64,000 nucleotides of DNA, from positions 124,001 through 188,000 of the forward strand of contig CAIZFE010000109.1 in the NCBI GenBank assembly GCA_903932145.1, read 5' to 3'. A model generated the notes under the pieces. That model was given only the letters and a program-made list of their open reading frames with translations. It was not told the DNA's origin and ran no database searches. The stretch comes from an uncultured Rhodopila sp. Lineage in GTDB: Bacteria > Pseudomonadota > Alphaproteobacteria > Acetobacterales > Acetobacteraceae. The position numbers and the translations under genes were made by a program. Within the stretch, counting starts at the first letter, position 1, and each line of letters starts with the position of its first letter. This document shows, one piece after another, positions 9,893 through 17,880 of this stretch.

Positions 9893-10291
9893 ATGCGAAT
9901 CGCTTGCCCGAGCTGCGCCGCCGAATACGACGTGCCCGCCTCTCGCCTGCCGCCGCACAAGAAGGTGCGGTGTGTTCGGTGCGGTGGCGAGTGGGTGCCG
10001 GTACGGGAAGCGATCGAGACCGAGCCGGAGACTGAAGCCGCTTTGCCGGAACCAGTACTGCCCGTCATTTCTGCTCCTCCACCGGTCGCCCCCCCGATCG
10101 CTGGCCCGGCGGTATCCGGCAAGCTGGCGCCATCGCCGGTGTGGTTGGCCGCGGCCTGGGTCATGACATTTATTTTTTTGGCGGCGTCGCTGGCCGCGAC
10201 GATCGTCTGGCGCGCCGACATCATGCGCGCGTGGCCGCCAAGCCGCCTCATTTTGACGCCGATGGGTGAAAAGACGCCAGATACCGGGTAA
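9893..10291 (+). CDS. MJ0042-type zinc-ribbon membrane protein
   Basis: 132 residues. The N terminus is a zinc ribbon with paired cysteines (MRIACPSCAAEY then VRCVRCGGEW). A proline-rich linker follows, then one membrane helix (about 85-108). Proteins of this design are common next to ftsE in alphaproteobacteria; the role is unknown. The short C-terminal tail is on the far side of the helix. Confidence 0.8.
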   Translation: MRIACPSCAAEYDVPASRLPPHKKVRCVRCGGEWVPVREAIETEPETEAALPEPVLPVISAPPPVAPPIAGPAVSGKLAPSPVWLAAAWVMTFIFLAASLAATIVWRADIMRAWPPSRLILTPMGEKTPDTG

Positions 10292-10433
10292 AAAATGAGC
10301 AAAAATGCCGGATTATACGCTACAAAACATGTCATCGCCTGTGATTGCATCGCCTTTCCACCAAACGGTTGAAGCCAACCCTGCAAACATGCTTTCGTGC
10401 AGCGGAGTGATGGCAGCGAAGAGGTAGATTAGC

Positions 10434-12965
10434 GTGGAGCTTGAAACGGAACTGGCGGCTCATTTGCCCAACGATAGCGGGACGACCAATGCCAACGGGG
10501 ACGATACCGCGGGTGAGGCCCCGGTTCGTAACCAGGCAGACGTGGCGGCCCTTCAGGCGGCGATCCTGAACAAGCTCACCTATAGCGTCGGCAAGCGCCG
10601 AGCGGTCGCGACGGAGCGGGACTGGCTGATCGCCACCGCGTTTGCCTTGCGCGACCAGATCGTGGATCGCTGGCTGGCCGGTATCGATGCGGCGTACCAG
10701 AAGGGATCCAAGCGGGTCTATTACCTGTCGCTGGAGTTCCTGATCGGGCGGTTGCTGTTCGACAATCTGAACAACATGAACAAGCTCGACACGATGCGGG
10801 CGGCGTTGGCCGGCCTGGACGTCGATCTGGACAAGCTGCGCGCATTGGAACCCGACGCGGCGCTGGGCAATGGCGGTCTCGGCCGGCTCGCCGCGTGCTT
10901 CATGGAAAGTATGGCGACGCTGGACGTTCCCGCGCACGGCTATGGCATCCGCTACGAACACGGCCTGTTCCGCCAGGTCATGAAAAACGGCTGGCAGCAG
11001 GAATACCCCGAGGATTGGCTCGCGTTGGGGAACCCCTGGGAATTCTACCGCCCGGAGGTGTCCTATCCGATCGGCTTCGGCGGCTCGATCGAGGCGGTGG
11101 CGATCTCGGAGGCCGCCGTCCGGCATGTCTGGCACCCGGCCGAAACGATTGAGGCAGTCGCCTACGACACCCCCTCGGTGGGTTGGCGCGGCCGTCGCGT
11201 AAACACCTTGCGGCTGTGGTCCGCCCGGTCGGCCGATCCGCTGCGGCTGGACGCGTTCAACCACGGGGACCATGCCGGCGCGTTGGCCGAACAGGTCAAG
11301 GCGGAATCCATTTCCAAGGTGCTGTATCCGTCCGACGCGACGCCGGCCGGTCAGGAACTGCGGCTACGGCAAGAGTATTTCTTTGTCTCGGCGTCGCTGC
11401 AGGACCTCGTGCGCCGGCACATCAAGGCGTTCGGACACATTAATAATCTGGCGGACAAGACCTCGATCCAGTTGAACGACACGCATCCGGCGATCGGCGT
11501 CGCCGAACTGATGCGGATCCTGCTGGACGTGCACCAGATCCCCTGGGAGGAAGCCTGGCGCATGACGCGGGCGACCTTCAGCTACACCAACCACACGCTG
11601 CTGCCGGAGGCGTTGGAGGTTTGGCCGGTGCCGCTGATGGAACGGCTGCTGCCGCGCCACATGCAGATCATCTATTTGCTGAATGCGCTGCATCTCGGGC
11701 ACGTCCGGCAAACGCATCCCGGCGATGACGCGCTGCTGTCCAGCGTGTCGATGATCGACGAACATCAGGGCCGTCGCGTGCGCATGAGCCATCTGGCGTT
11801 CCTCGGGTCGCACCGGGTGAACGGGGTTTCCGCGCTGCACACCGGCCTGATGCGGGAAACCGTGTTCCATGACCTGCACAATTTGTTCCCTGACCGGATC
11901 GTCAACGTCACCAACGGCATCGCCTTCCGCCGCTGGTTGCACGAGGCCAACCCCCGCCTGACGCGGCTTTTGGTGGATGCGGTCGGGCCGGAGGTGCTGG
12001 ACAACGAAGACGCGCTGACAAAACTGCGTCCGTTGGCGAATGATCGCGGCTTCCAGAAACGCTTCGCCGCCAGCCGTTACGTCAACAAGCTGGCGCTGTC
12101 GGACCTGATCCGGAAAGAGTTGGAGATCCGGGTCGATCCGACCGCCCTGTTCGACGTCCACATCAAGCGCATTCACGAATACAAGCGGCAGCTTCTGAAC
12201 ATTCTGGAAGCCATCGCGCTGTATAACGCGATCCGAGCGCGGCCGATGGACGACTGGGCGCCGCGGGTGAAGATTTTCGCGGGCAAGGCCGCCGCGAGCT
12301 ACCATCAGGCGAAGCTGATCATCAAGCTGATCCACGACGTCGCGAAGGTGATCAACAGCGATCCCACCGTGCGCAATATTTTGAAAATCGTGTTCCTGCC
12401 GAACTACTCGGTCAGTCTGGCGGAAGTGATCATTCCGGCGTCTGACGTGTCGGAGCAGATTTCGACCGCCGGGATGGAGGCGTCGGGCACCGGCAACATG
12501 AAGTTCGCGTTGAACGGCGCGCTGACGATCGGCACGCTGGATGGCGCGAATATTGAGATCCTGGAACGGGTCGGCGACGCCAACATGTTCATCTTCGGTC
12601 TGACCGCCGCCGAAGTCGAAGCTCGGCGGCGGGCCGGCATCGATGCCTCCGAGACGATCGCGAGGTCCCCGGTGCTGGCGGAGGTGCTGTCCAGTGTGGA
12701 GGCCGGGGTGTTCTCACCGGACGAACCGGATCGGTATCGTGGCCTGGTGAACGCGTTGCGCTATCACGACCACTTCCTGGTCTGCGCCGATTTCGACGAT
12801 TATTACGCGAAACAGCGCGGGATCGCCGATCTGTGGCGCCGGCCGGACGATTGGTGGCAGGCGTCGATTCTGAACACCGCCAATGTGGGGTGGTTCTCGT
12901 CGGATCGGTCGATTCGGGAGTATGCCAGTGAGATCTGGAACGTGCCGACCTATAGCGCGCCGTAA
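10434..12965 (+). CDS. glgP: glycogen/alpha-glucan phosphorylase
   Basis: 843 residues, normal length for the family. It starts with GTG; about 45 variable residues precede the conserved body. The pyridoxal-phosphate region is intact: MEASGTGNMKFALNGALTIGTLDGAN, with the Lys in GNMKF as the Schiff-base residue. KRIHEYKRQLLN and EDLGNGGLGRLAACF-like blocks are also present. It releases glucose-1-phosphate from glycogen ends. It is separated from glgC-glgA-glgX/malQ by about 3.6 kb of unrelated genes, so it is transcribed separately. A short inverted repeat (GTTAGC/GCTAAC, about 12969-12997) follows the stop. Confidence 0.96.
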   Translation: MELETELAAHLPNDSGTTNANGDDTAGEAPVRNQADVAALQAAILNKLTYSVGKRRAVATERDWLIATAFALRDQIVDRWLAGIDAAYQKGSKRVYYLSLEFLIGRLLFDNLNNMNKLDTMRAALAGLDVDLDKLRALEPDAALGNGGLGRLAACFMESMATLDVPAHGYGIRYEHGLFRQVMKNGWQQEYPEDWLALGNPWEFYRPEVSYPIGFGGSIEAVAISEAAVRHVWHPAETIEAVAYDTPSVGWRGRRVNTLRLWSARSADPLRLDAFNHGDHAGALAEQVKAESISKVLYPSDATPAGQELRLRQEYFFVSASLQDLVRRHIKAFGHINNLADKTSIQLNDTHPAIGVAELMRILLDVHQIPWEEAWRMTRATFSYTNHTLLPEALEVWPVPLMERLLPRHMQIIYLLNALHLGHVRQTHPGDDALLSSVSMIDEHQGRRVRMSHLAFLGSHRVNGVSALHTGLMRETVFHDLHNLFPDRIVNVTNGIAFRRWLHEANPRLTRLLVDAVGPEVLDNEDALTKLRPLANDRGFQKRFAASRYVNKLALSDLIRKELEIRVDPTALFDVHIKRIHEYKRQLLNILEAIALYNAIRARPMDDWAPRVKIFAGKAAASYHQAKLIIKLIHDVAKVINSDPTVRNILKIVFLPNYSVSLAEVIIPASDVSEQISTAGMEASGTGNMKFALNGALTIGTLDGANIEILERVGDANMFIFGLTAAEVEARRRAGIDASETIARSPVLAEVLSSVEAGVFSPDEPDRYRGLVNALRYHDHFLVCADFDDYYAKQRGIADLWRRPDDWWQASILNTANVGWFSSDRSIREYASEIWNVPTYSAP

Positions 12966-13016
12966 GGTGTTAGCGACACAGGCGGACATCGGCTAACGTT
13001 GACGCCGGAGGCCGGC

Positions 13017-13610
13017 ATGGGCACGTCGGCGCGGGCGACTAACGAGGCTTGGACCGCGGATGCGTTTCTGCGTACTGACCAGCACGCATTCGGCGATGCC
13101 TGGCGATATGAACTCATCGAGGGCGTGATTGTCGCCCTTGCGGCACAATCACCCGATCATGGAGCCATTTTGTCTGGCCTGACGGCCGCGCTGGCGACGC
13201 GGCTGGCCGGGCGCCCCAACGGATGTCGCCCGGAGGCGGGGAGCGGCGCCGGCCCGACCAACCAGCAGCGCCCCACAGCCCGCATACCTGATGCCATCAT
13301 CAGGTGCGGCGATCTGCCGCGGGTCGCCTTCGACGTGGTTTCTGCGTCCGAACTGAAGAACTGGAACGCCTGCGAGCAGCGGAGGGCGCACCTACAGGGT
13401 ATCGCTGGCATTCAGGAGATCGTGGAGATTTACCAGCGCGAGGCCGCCATCCACGTTTACCGCCGTCAGGAGGACGGGCAATGGACGTTCGCGCCGGTGA
13501 TTGGACTGGATGCCAGTATGGATCTGCAATCGGTCGGCCTCGCCGTCCCGCTGTCCCAAATCTACCAGTTCGTCGATCTGGACGCCTCCGGGGATTTTGG
13601 GGGCCAATAG
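13017..13610 (+). CDS. Uma2 family (PD-(D/E)XK-like) protein
   Basis: About 197 residues from an ATG with GGAG eight bases upstream; a TTG 18 bases earlier is possible. The Uma2 pattern is visible: YELIEGVIVAL near the start, DHGAILSGL, PDAIIRCG, VAFDVVSAS, a helix with QRRAHLQGIAGIQEIVEIY, and a final strand. In Uma2 relatives the EVLS block usually carries the catalytic Glu. Here it reads FDVVS, so nuclease activity is uncertain. The family is abundant, mobile-looking and of unknown role. It sits as a lone gene after glgP. Confidence 0.72.
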   Translation: MGTSARATNEAWTADAFLRTDQHAFGDAWRYELIEGVIVALAAQSPDHGAILSGLTAALATRLAGRPNGCRPEAGSGAGPTNQQRPTARIPDAIIRCGDLPRVAFDVVSASELKNWNACEQRRAHLQGIAGIQEIVEIYQREAAIHVYRRQEDGQWTFAPVIGLDASMDLQSVGLAVPLSQIYQFVDLDASGDFGGQ

Positions 13611-13738
13611 TCCGGGACGCGCGGCTTGAACGGCGGTCCTTCAGCAGCTTTGCGTGGAGCCGGGCTTCCATGTCGATGACCTGCCGGGTCTTGGCCGTTA
13701 TCCCCGTAACCGGCAGGACACAACGACGGGCGGCATGG

Positions 13739-13783
13739 CTTGGCCGGGAGCGGTATCGCGGGTTGGTGCATGCGTTGCGCTAA
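13739..13783 (+). pseudogene. short glgP-tail-like coding fragment
   Basis: The translated piece ERYRGLVHALR followed by TAA matches DRYRGLVNALR near the C terminus of the upstream GlgP (about 12727-12762), with most base differences at wobble positions. It runs straight into the 174-bp palindromic element, whose first bases supply the stop. It may be a leftover of a duplicated phosphorylase gene, but it is only about 11 codons, so chance cannot be excluded. Confidence 0.25.
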
Positions 13784-13954
13784 TACCAAGCGGCGTTGAC
13801 ACCGACTCTCCGTCGGCCATGCCCCGTCATGCCGACGAAGGTCGGCATCGACGCTTTTAATGAGTTAAATCACAGACGTGGATGGTGCGCCTTCGCGCAC
13901 CATGACGATGTGAGGACGATCCGCGTGCGTCAGTATCAATGCACGTTGGTATTA
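13781..13954. repeat. 174-bp palindromic (MITE/REP-like) element with imperfect terminal inverted repeats
   Basis: The left end (13781-13806) begins TAATACCAAGCGGCG. The right end (13929-13954), read on the other strand, begins TAATACCAACGTGCA; 20 of 26 positions agree. Inside lie smaller hairpins, for example ATGCCGAC-GAAG-GTCGGCAT around 13829-13848 and a GGTGCG/CGCACC stem near 13885-13902 followed by CATGACGATG, which is shared with the repeat at the window start. No reading frame is present. The terminal TAA at each end is used as a stop codon by the flanking frame: the glgP-like fragment on the left, badI on the right. Confidence 0.6.
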
Positions 13955-14734
13955 CTTCACGTACTTACGGAATTCGGGTTTGCGCTTTTCTTTCAGCGCA
14001 TTGACGCCCTCTTTGGACTCCTCGGTGTCGTAGTAGAGCTTCAGCGCATACATCCCCATTCCGGCGATGCCGGCCTGATGAGAGGTGTCCATGTTGAAGC
14101 TGCGCTTGGCGATGGCGAGTGCGGTCGGGCTGCGCTCGCAGAGTTCTTCGCCCCATTTCTGCACTTCTTCGTCAAGCTGGTCGTGCGGCACGCAGGTATT
14201 GGCCAGCCCCATCGCGACGGCTTCCGCGCCGCTGTAGCGACGGCACATGTACCAGATTTCGCGCGCCTTCTTTTCCCCGACGATGCGCGCCAGATAGGCG
14301 GTGCCGTACCCGGGATCGACCGAACCCATCTTTGGGCCGACCTGGCCGAAAATCGCCTTATCCGAACAGATCGTCAGATCGCAGATCGTCGCCAGGACGT
14401 TGCCGCCGCCAATGGCGAAGCCCTGCACGCGGGCGATCACGGGCTTGGGAACATCGCGGATCACGGTGTGCAGTTCTTCCATCGGCAAGCCGATGGTGCC
14501 GCGGCCATCGTACTGGCCATCATGTGCCGACTGGTCGCCGCCGGTGCAGAAGGCGCGGTCGCCGGCACCGGTCAGCACAATGGCGCCGACGTCCTTGTCG
14601 TATCCCGCCTTGTTGAACGCCTTGATGAGCTCATCGCAGGTCGTGCCCCGGAAGGCGTTCATCTTCTCCGGACGATTGATGACGATCCAGGCAACGCCGT
14701 TACGGACCTCGTACAGGATATCTTCGAACTTCAT
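13952..14734 (-). CDS. badI: 2-ketocyclohexanecarboxyl-CoA hydrolase (BadI)
   Basis: 260 residues, crotonase superfamily. It opens the ring of 2-ketocyclohexane-1-carboxyl-CoA by hydrolysis, giving pimelyl-CoA, in anaerobic benzoate and cyclohexanecarboxylate degradation. Compared from memory with BadI of Rhodopseudomonas palustris, long blocks are near identical, such as NRPEKMNAFRGTTCDELIKA, FCTGGDQSAHDG, QVGPKMGSVDPGYGTA and ALKLYYDTEESKEGV. This goes well beyond general enoyl-CoA hydratases or MenB. It is the second gene after badH, 38 bp downstream. Its stop codon lies inside the right end of the palindromic element. Confidence 0.9.
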   Translation of the reverse strand: MKFEDILYEVRNGVAWIVINRPEKMNAFRGTTCDELIKAFNKAGYDKDVGAIVLTGAGDRAFCTGGDQSAHDGQYDGRGTIGLPMEELHTVIRDVPKPVIARVQGFAIGGGNVLATICDLTICSDKAIFGQVGPKMGSVDPGYGTAYLARIVGEKKAREIWYMCRRYSGAEAVAMGLANTCVPHDQLDEEVQKWGEELCERSPTALAIAKRSFNMDTSHQAGIAGMGMYALKLYYDTEESKEGVNALKEKRKPEFRKYVK

Positions 14735-14772
14735 TTCTATTCCTCCATATCGTCTGGTGTTGGAAAAAGTGT

Positions 14773-15540
14773 TCAGCCGTTCATGGTCAGGCCGCCCGAG
14801 ACGCTCAGCACCTGGCCGGTGATGAACGAGGCGTCGTCGCTACCGAAAAAGACGATGGCACGTGCCAGATCCTCGGGCTGGCCGAGGCGGCCGAGCGGGA
14901 TGGCGCGGGTGAAGGCCTCGATTAGCTTTTCGGGATTGGGGGCGCCCTCGGCGACACCGGCGAGCAATGCCGTGTCGGTCGGGCCAGGGCAGATCACGTT
15001 GACGGTGATGCCGTGCCTTGCATGCTCGCGGGCCAGGGTTTTCGACAATGCGACCAGCCCCCCCTTGCAGGCGGCATAGACCGCTTCGCCGGACGAGCCG
15101 ACGCGGGCGGCATCGGAGGCAACGTTGACGATGCGGCCGGATTTGCGTGCTGCCATGCCGGGCAGAACGGCGTGATGCATATGCAGCGCGCCGGTCAGAT
15201 TGATCGCGATCAGCTTTGTCCATTCGGCAGGCTCGGTTTTCACGAACGGCTTGAAAACGTCCCAACCTGCGTTGTTGACCAGCACATCGACCGAACCCAG
15301 TTCGGCTTCGGTTGCCACCACAGCTTTATCCACCGCCGCGCGGTCGGTGATGTCGCATTTGTACGCCGTGGCCACGCCGCCGGCGGCCGTGATCTCGGCG
15401 GCAACCTTGCTCGCCGCTTCGAGGTTCATGTCGAACACCGCGACCTTGGCACCCTCGGCCGCAAACAGGCGGCACGTCGCGCCACCAATGCCACCACCAC
15501 CACCCGTCACGATGACGGTCTTACCTGCCATTTTTGCCAT
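14773..15540 (-). CDS. badH: 2-hydroxycyclohexanecarboxyl-CoA dehydrogenase (BadH)
   Basis: 255 residues from the ATG with AGGAG six bases upstream; a longer frame to 15663 lacks SDR character. Short-chain dehydrogenase: TGGGGGIGG NAD site, NNAGWDVFKPF, catalytic Ser in VASDAARVGSSGEAVYAACK with Tyr and Lys four apart, and a C terminus FITGQVLSVSGGLTMNG. The GWD-FKPF and SDAARVGSSGEAVYAACKGG blocks match BadH as remembered from R. palustris. It oxidises 2-hydroxycyclohexanecarboxyl-CoA to the 2-keto compound, the substrate of BadI next door. The two genes form one transcription unit, divergent from badR. Confidence 0.9.
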   Translation of the reverse strand: MAKMAGKTVIVTGGGGGIGGATCRLFAAEGAKVAVFDMNLEAASKVAAEITAAGGVATAYKCDITDRAAVDKAVVATEAELGSVDVLVNNAGWDVFKPFVKTEPAEWTKLIAINLTGALHMHHAVLPGMAARKSGRIVNVASDAARVGSSGEAVYAACKGGLVALSKTLAREHARHGITVNVICPGPTDTALLAGVAEGAPNPEKLIEAFTRAIPLGRLGQPEDLARAIVFFGSDDASFITGQVLSVSGGLTMNG

Positions 15541-15596
15541 TTCAGCTCCTGTCCGTTTCGGCGACCCATCCCCGCGATGGCTTTTCATCGCATAAT

Positions 15597-15614
15597 AGGT
15601 CAATATATTTACCT
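15597..15614. promoter_or_regulatory. putative BadR operator, AGGT-N10-ACCT palindrome
   Basis: The 18-base site AGGTCAATATATTTACCT is symmetric at 16 of 18 positions. It lies 57 bp upstream of the badH start, where a MarR-type repressor would block transcription. Assignment to BadR is inference. Confidence 0.45.
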
Positions 15615-15755
15615 TTTTATCCTCCATGCCCACGCGTCGCAAGGCTTTTTTTGTTTTGTCCAAGGCGCTTGATAGGTTGCAACAATGCTCAGATATATGG
15701 TGCTATCCCTGACATAATGGTTCAGTCGGCCGGTCCCGAAAAAAGAGGTATATAA

Positions 15756-15769
15756 GGTTATATATTTCC
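15756..15769. promoter_or_regulatory. second AT-rich inverted repeat upstream of badR/badH
   Basis: GGTTATATATTTCC is symmetric at 10 of 14 positions and has an AT-rich core like the first palindrome; AGGTATATAAGG lies just before it. It could be a second BadR site or part of a promoter. Confidence 0.3.
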
Positions 15770-15923
15770 ATAATATACTGCGCTGCCGATCGTGCCTGCC
15801 CGATACCGCCGGGGGCGCGGCGCGCCAACGCAATTCTTGTGCAGGTGGCAGGGCATCCCGCTATTCCCCGACCCCACTTTCGGCGATGAGCCCTGCCGGA
15901 AACGTCGAATTTTGGATTTTGCA

Positions 15924-16436
15924 ATGAATATTGGTTCTGACGACGGCATCTCCCGGGCACGCATCGAATTGGCCAACCGGCTGTTTTTTCGGCTCTACCA
16001 ATGCGCCAACCTGCTGCACAAAACCGGCACCCGCGCCGTGCATGAGGAGGGCCTGACCACCCAGCAATGGGCGGTGATGGGCGCCCTATCGCGGCCTAAA
16101 GCAAAAGACGGCATGGGGATGGGCGAACTCACCCGCTATCTGATGGTCACCCGTCAGAACCTGTCCGGCGTTCTCAAGCGCATGGAAGCCGCCGGCCACA
16201 TCCAGGTCGCTCCGGGCGAGCACGACCGGCGGTCCCGGTCGATCACCATGACCAAAGCGGGGCGGCATGTCTGGACGCAGCAAGCGCTGCCGAAAATCCA
16301 CGCCTACTACGAGCAGGCGCTGAGTGATTTTTCTGTCTCCGACATGACGCATTCCCTGCACTATATGATGAAATTATTGAAAAATATGGAAAAATTGGAT
16401 GATGCGGACACGACTGAGCCGCTGACGTTGCCCTGA
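15924..16436 (+). CDS. badR: MarR family transcriptional regulator (BadR-like)
   Basis: 170 residues from the ATG at 15924; upstream in-frame residues look non-coding. Winged helix-turn-helix: LTTQQWAVMGAL, then MGELTRYLMVTRQNLSGVLKRMEAAGHI as recognition helix, then the wing with HDRRSRSITMTKAGR. The helical ends for dimer formation are present. Placement, divergent from badHI, and the N-terminal NRLFFRLYQCANLLHKTGT segment agree with BadR, the repressor of cyclohexanecarboxylate genes in R. palustris. The ligand there is 2-ketocyclohexanecarboxyl-CoA. Naming rests mainly on context. Confidence 0.8.
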   Translation: MNIGSDDGISRARIELANRLFFRLYQCANLLHKTGTRAVHEEGLTTQQWAVMGALSRPKAKDGMGMGELTRYLMVTRQNLSGVLKRMEAAGHIQVAPGEHDRRSRSITMTKAGRHVWTQQALPKIHAYYEQALSDFSVSDMTHSLHYMMKLLKNMEKLDDADTTEPLTLP

Positions 16437-16610
16437 GCGCGATCGGCGTTAGCCGTCGGGTTACGACAATGGGCAGCGACCATTATCCACCGAGGCTCGG
16501 CCGGCCGGAGTGAAACGCGCCATGGCATGTCCAGAGTGTTCTGGTGCGATCCCAATTGCATGCGTATGGTCGCGACACATTAAGACACGCCGATACCAGG
16601 AGACGGCCCT

Positions 16611-17876
16611 ATGGCGACGCGCCCCGGATTGCATGCCCCTATCGTCCGCGATGCGATGGCTTACGTCCTGGCCGGCGGCCGAGGGTCGCGATTGCTCGAA
16701 CTGACCGACGTGCGCGCCAAACCGGCGGTGTATTTTGGCGGCAAGAGCCGGATCATCGACTTCGCCCTGTCCAACGCTTTGAACTCCGGCATCCGGCGCA
16801 TTGGGGTCGCGACGCAGTACAAGGCGCACAGCCTGATCCGCCACCTGCAACGCGGCTGGAACTTCTTCCGCCCCGAACGCAACGAAGGCTTCGATATTCT
16901 GCCGGCGTCGCAACGCTCCGGCGACAGTTGGTATGCCGGGACAGCCGACGCGCTGTACCAGAACATTGATATCATCGAGGGCTACGACCCGGAATATATC
17001 GTCATCCTGGCCGGCGACCATATCTACAAGATGGACTACGCCGCGATGCTGGTGCAGCACGCCGAACAGGGCGCGGACGTCACCGTCGGCTGCATCGAAG
17101 TGCCGCGGATGGAGGCCACCGGGTTCGGCGTCATGCACGTCGATACCGCCGACCGGATTATTGCCTTCGTCGAGAAACCGTCCGACCCGCCCGCGATGCC
17201 GGACAACCCCGACATGGCGCTCGCCAGCATGGGCATCTACGTTTTCAACACCAAATTCCTGATCCAACAACTGCACCGCGACGCCGCCACACCCGGATCG
17301 AGCCGCGATTTCGGCCACGACATTATCCCGTACCTGGTCAAACATGGCAAAGCCGTCGCCCACCGCTTCACCACCTCCTGCGTCAAATCCGGCGATGAGC
17401 GCGAGGCCTACTGGCGCGACGTCGGCACGTTGGACGCATACTGGGAAGCCAACATCGATCTGACCGCGATCGTGCCGGAACTCGATCTGTACGACCGCGA
17501 CTGGCCGATCTGGACCTATGCCGAGATCACCCCGCCGGCCAAGTTCGTGCATGAGGAGGTCGGACGCCGCGGCGAGGCGATCTCCTCGCTGGTCTCGGGC
17601 GGCTGTATCGTTTCGGGATCATTCCTGCGGCGGTCGTTGCTGTTCACCGGTGTCCGCGTGAACTCGTTCGCCCGGGTGGAGCATGCGGTCATCCTCCCCG
17701 ACGCCCATATCGGCCGCGGGGCTCGGTTGCGCAACGTGATCGTGGAGAAAGGCGTGAAGATACCGGCCGGATTGGTGGTAGGAGAGGACGCGGTGGACGA
17801 CGCGCGCCGCTTCCGCCGCACTGACCGGGGCATTTGCCTGATCACGCAACCTATGATCGATCGACTGGACCTCTGA
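16611..17876 (+). CDS. glgC: glucose-1-phosphate adenylyltransferase
   Basis: 421 residues, family-typical. The N-terminal nucleotidyltransferase motif [20 protein letters not shown], the substrate-site region [14 protein letters not shown] and the GTADALYQN block are intact. A C-terminal left-handed beta-helix follows ([20 protein letters not shown]). It makes ADP-glucose, the committed step of bacterial glycogen synthesis, normally under allosteric control. The ribosome site CAGGAGA is 8 bases before the ATG. glgA begins four bases after its stop. Confidence 0.95.
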   Translation: MATRPGLHAPIVRDAMAYVLAGGRGSRLLELTDVRAKPAVYFGGKSRIIDFALSNALNSGIRRIGVATQYKAHSLIRHLQRGWNFFRPERNEGFDILPASQRSGDSWYAGTADALYQNIDIIEGYDPEYIVILAGDHIYKMDYAAMLVQHAEQGADVTVGCIEVPRMEATGFGVMHVDTADRIIAFVEKPSDPPAMPDNPDMALASMGIYVFNTKFLIQQLHRDAATPGSSRDFGHDIIPYLVKHGKAVAHRFTTSCVKSGDEREAYWRDVGTLDAYWEANIDLTAIVPELDLYDRDWPIWTYAEITPPAKFVHEEVGRRGEAISSLVSGGCIVSGSFLRRSLLFTGVRVNSFARVEHAVILPDAHIGRGARLRNVIVEKGVKIPAGLVVGEDAVDDARRFRRTDRGICLITQPMIDRLDL

Positions 17877-17880
17877 CCTG

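Larger units (their letters stand above)
15541..15923. promoter_or_regulatory. badR-badH divergent control region
   Basis: This 383-bp gap between divergent badH and badR is AT-richer than its surroundings and holds no gene. It contains two interrupted palindromes, listed separately, at 15597-15614 and 15756-15769. In R. palustris BadR represses the badHI-aliAB-badK operon by binding near the badH transcription start, and 2-ketocyclohexanecarboxyl-CoA relieves this. The same logic is inferred here. Confidence 0.55.

Noticed and set aside
13304-13783. 160-codon plus-strand frame overlapping the end of the Uma2 gene
   Set aside because: Mostly an out-of-frame reading of the Uma2 gene; only the last 11 codons look like a real remnant and are reported as such.
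13796-15079. 427-codon plus-strand frame covering badI and part of badH
   Set aside because: Crosses the palindromic element and lies opposite two recognisable enzymes.
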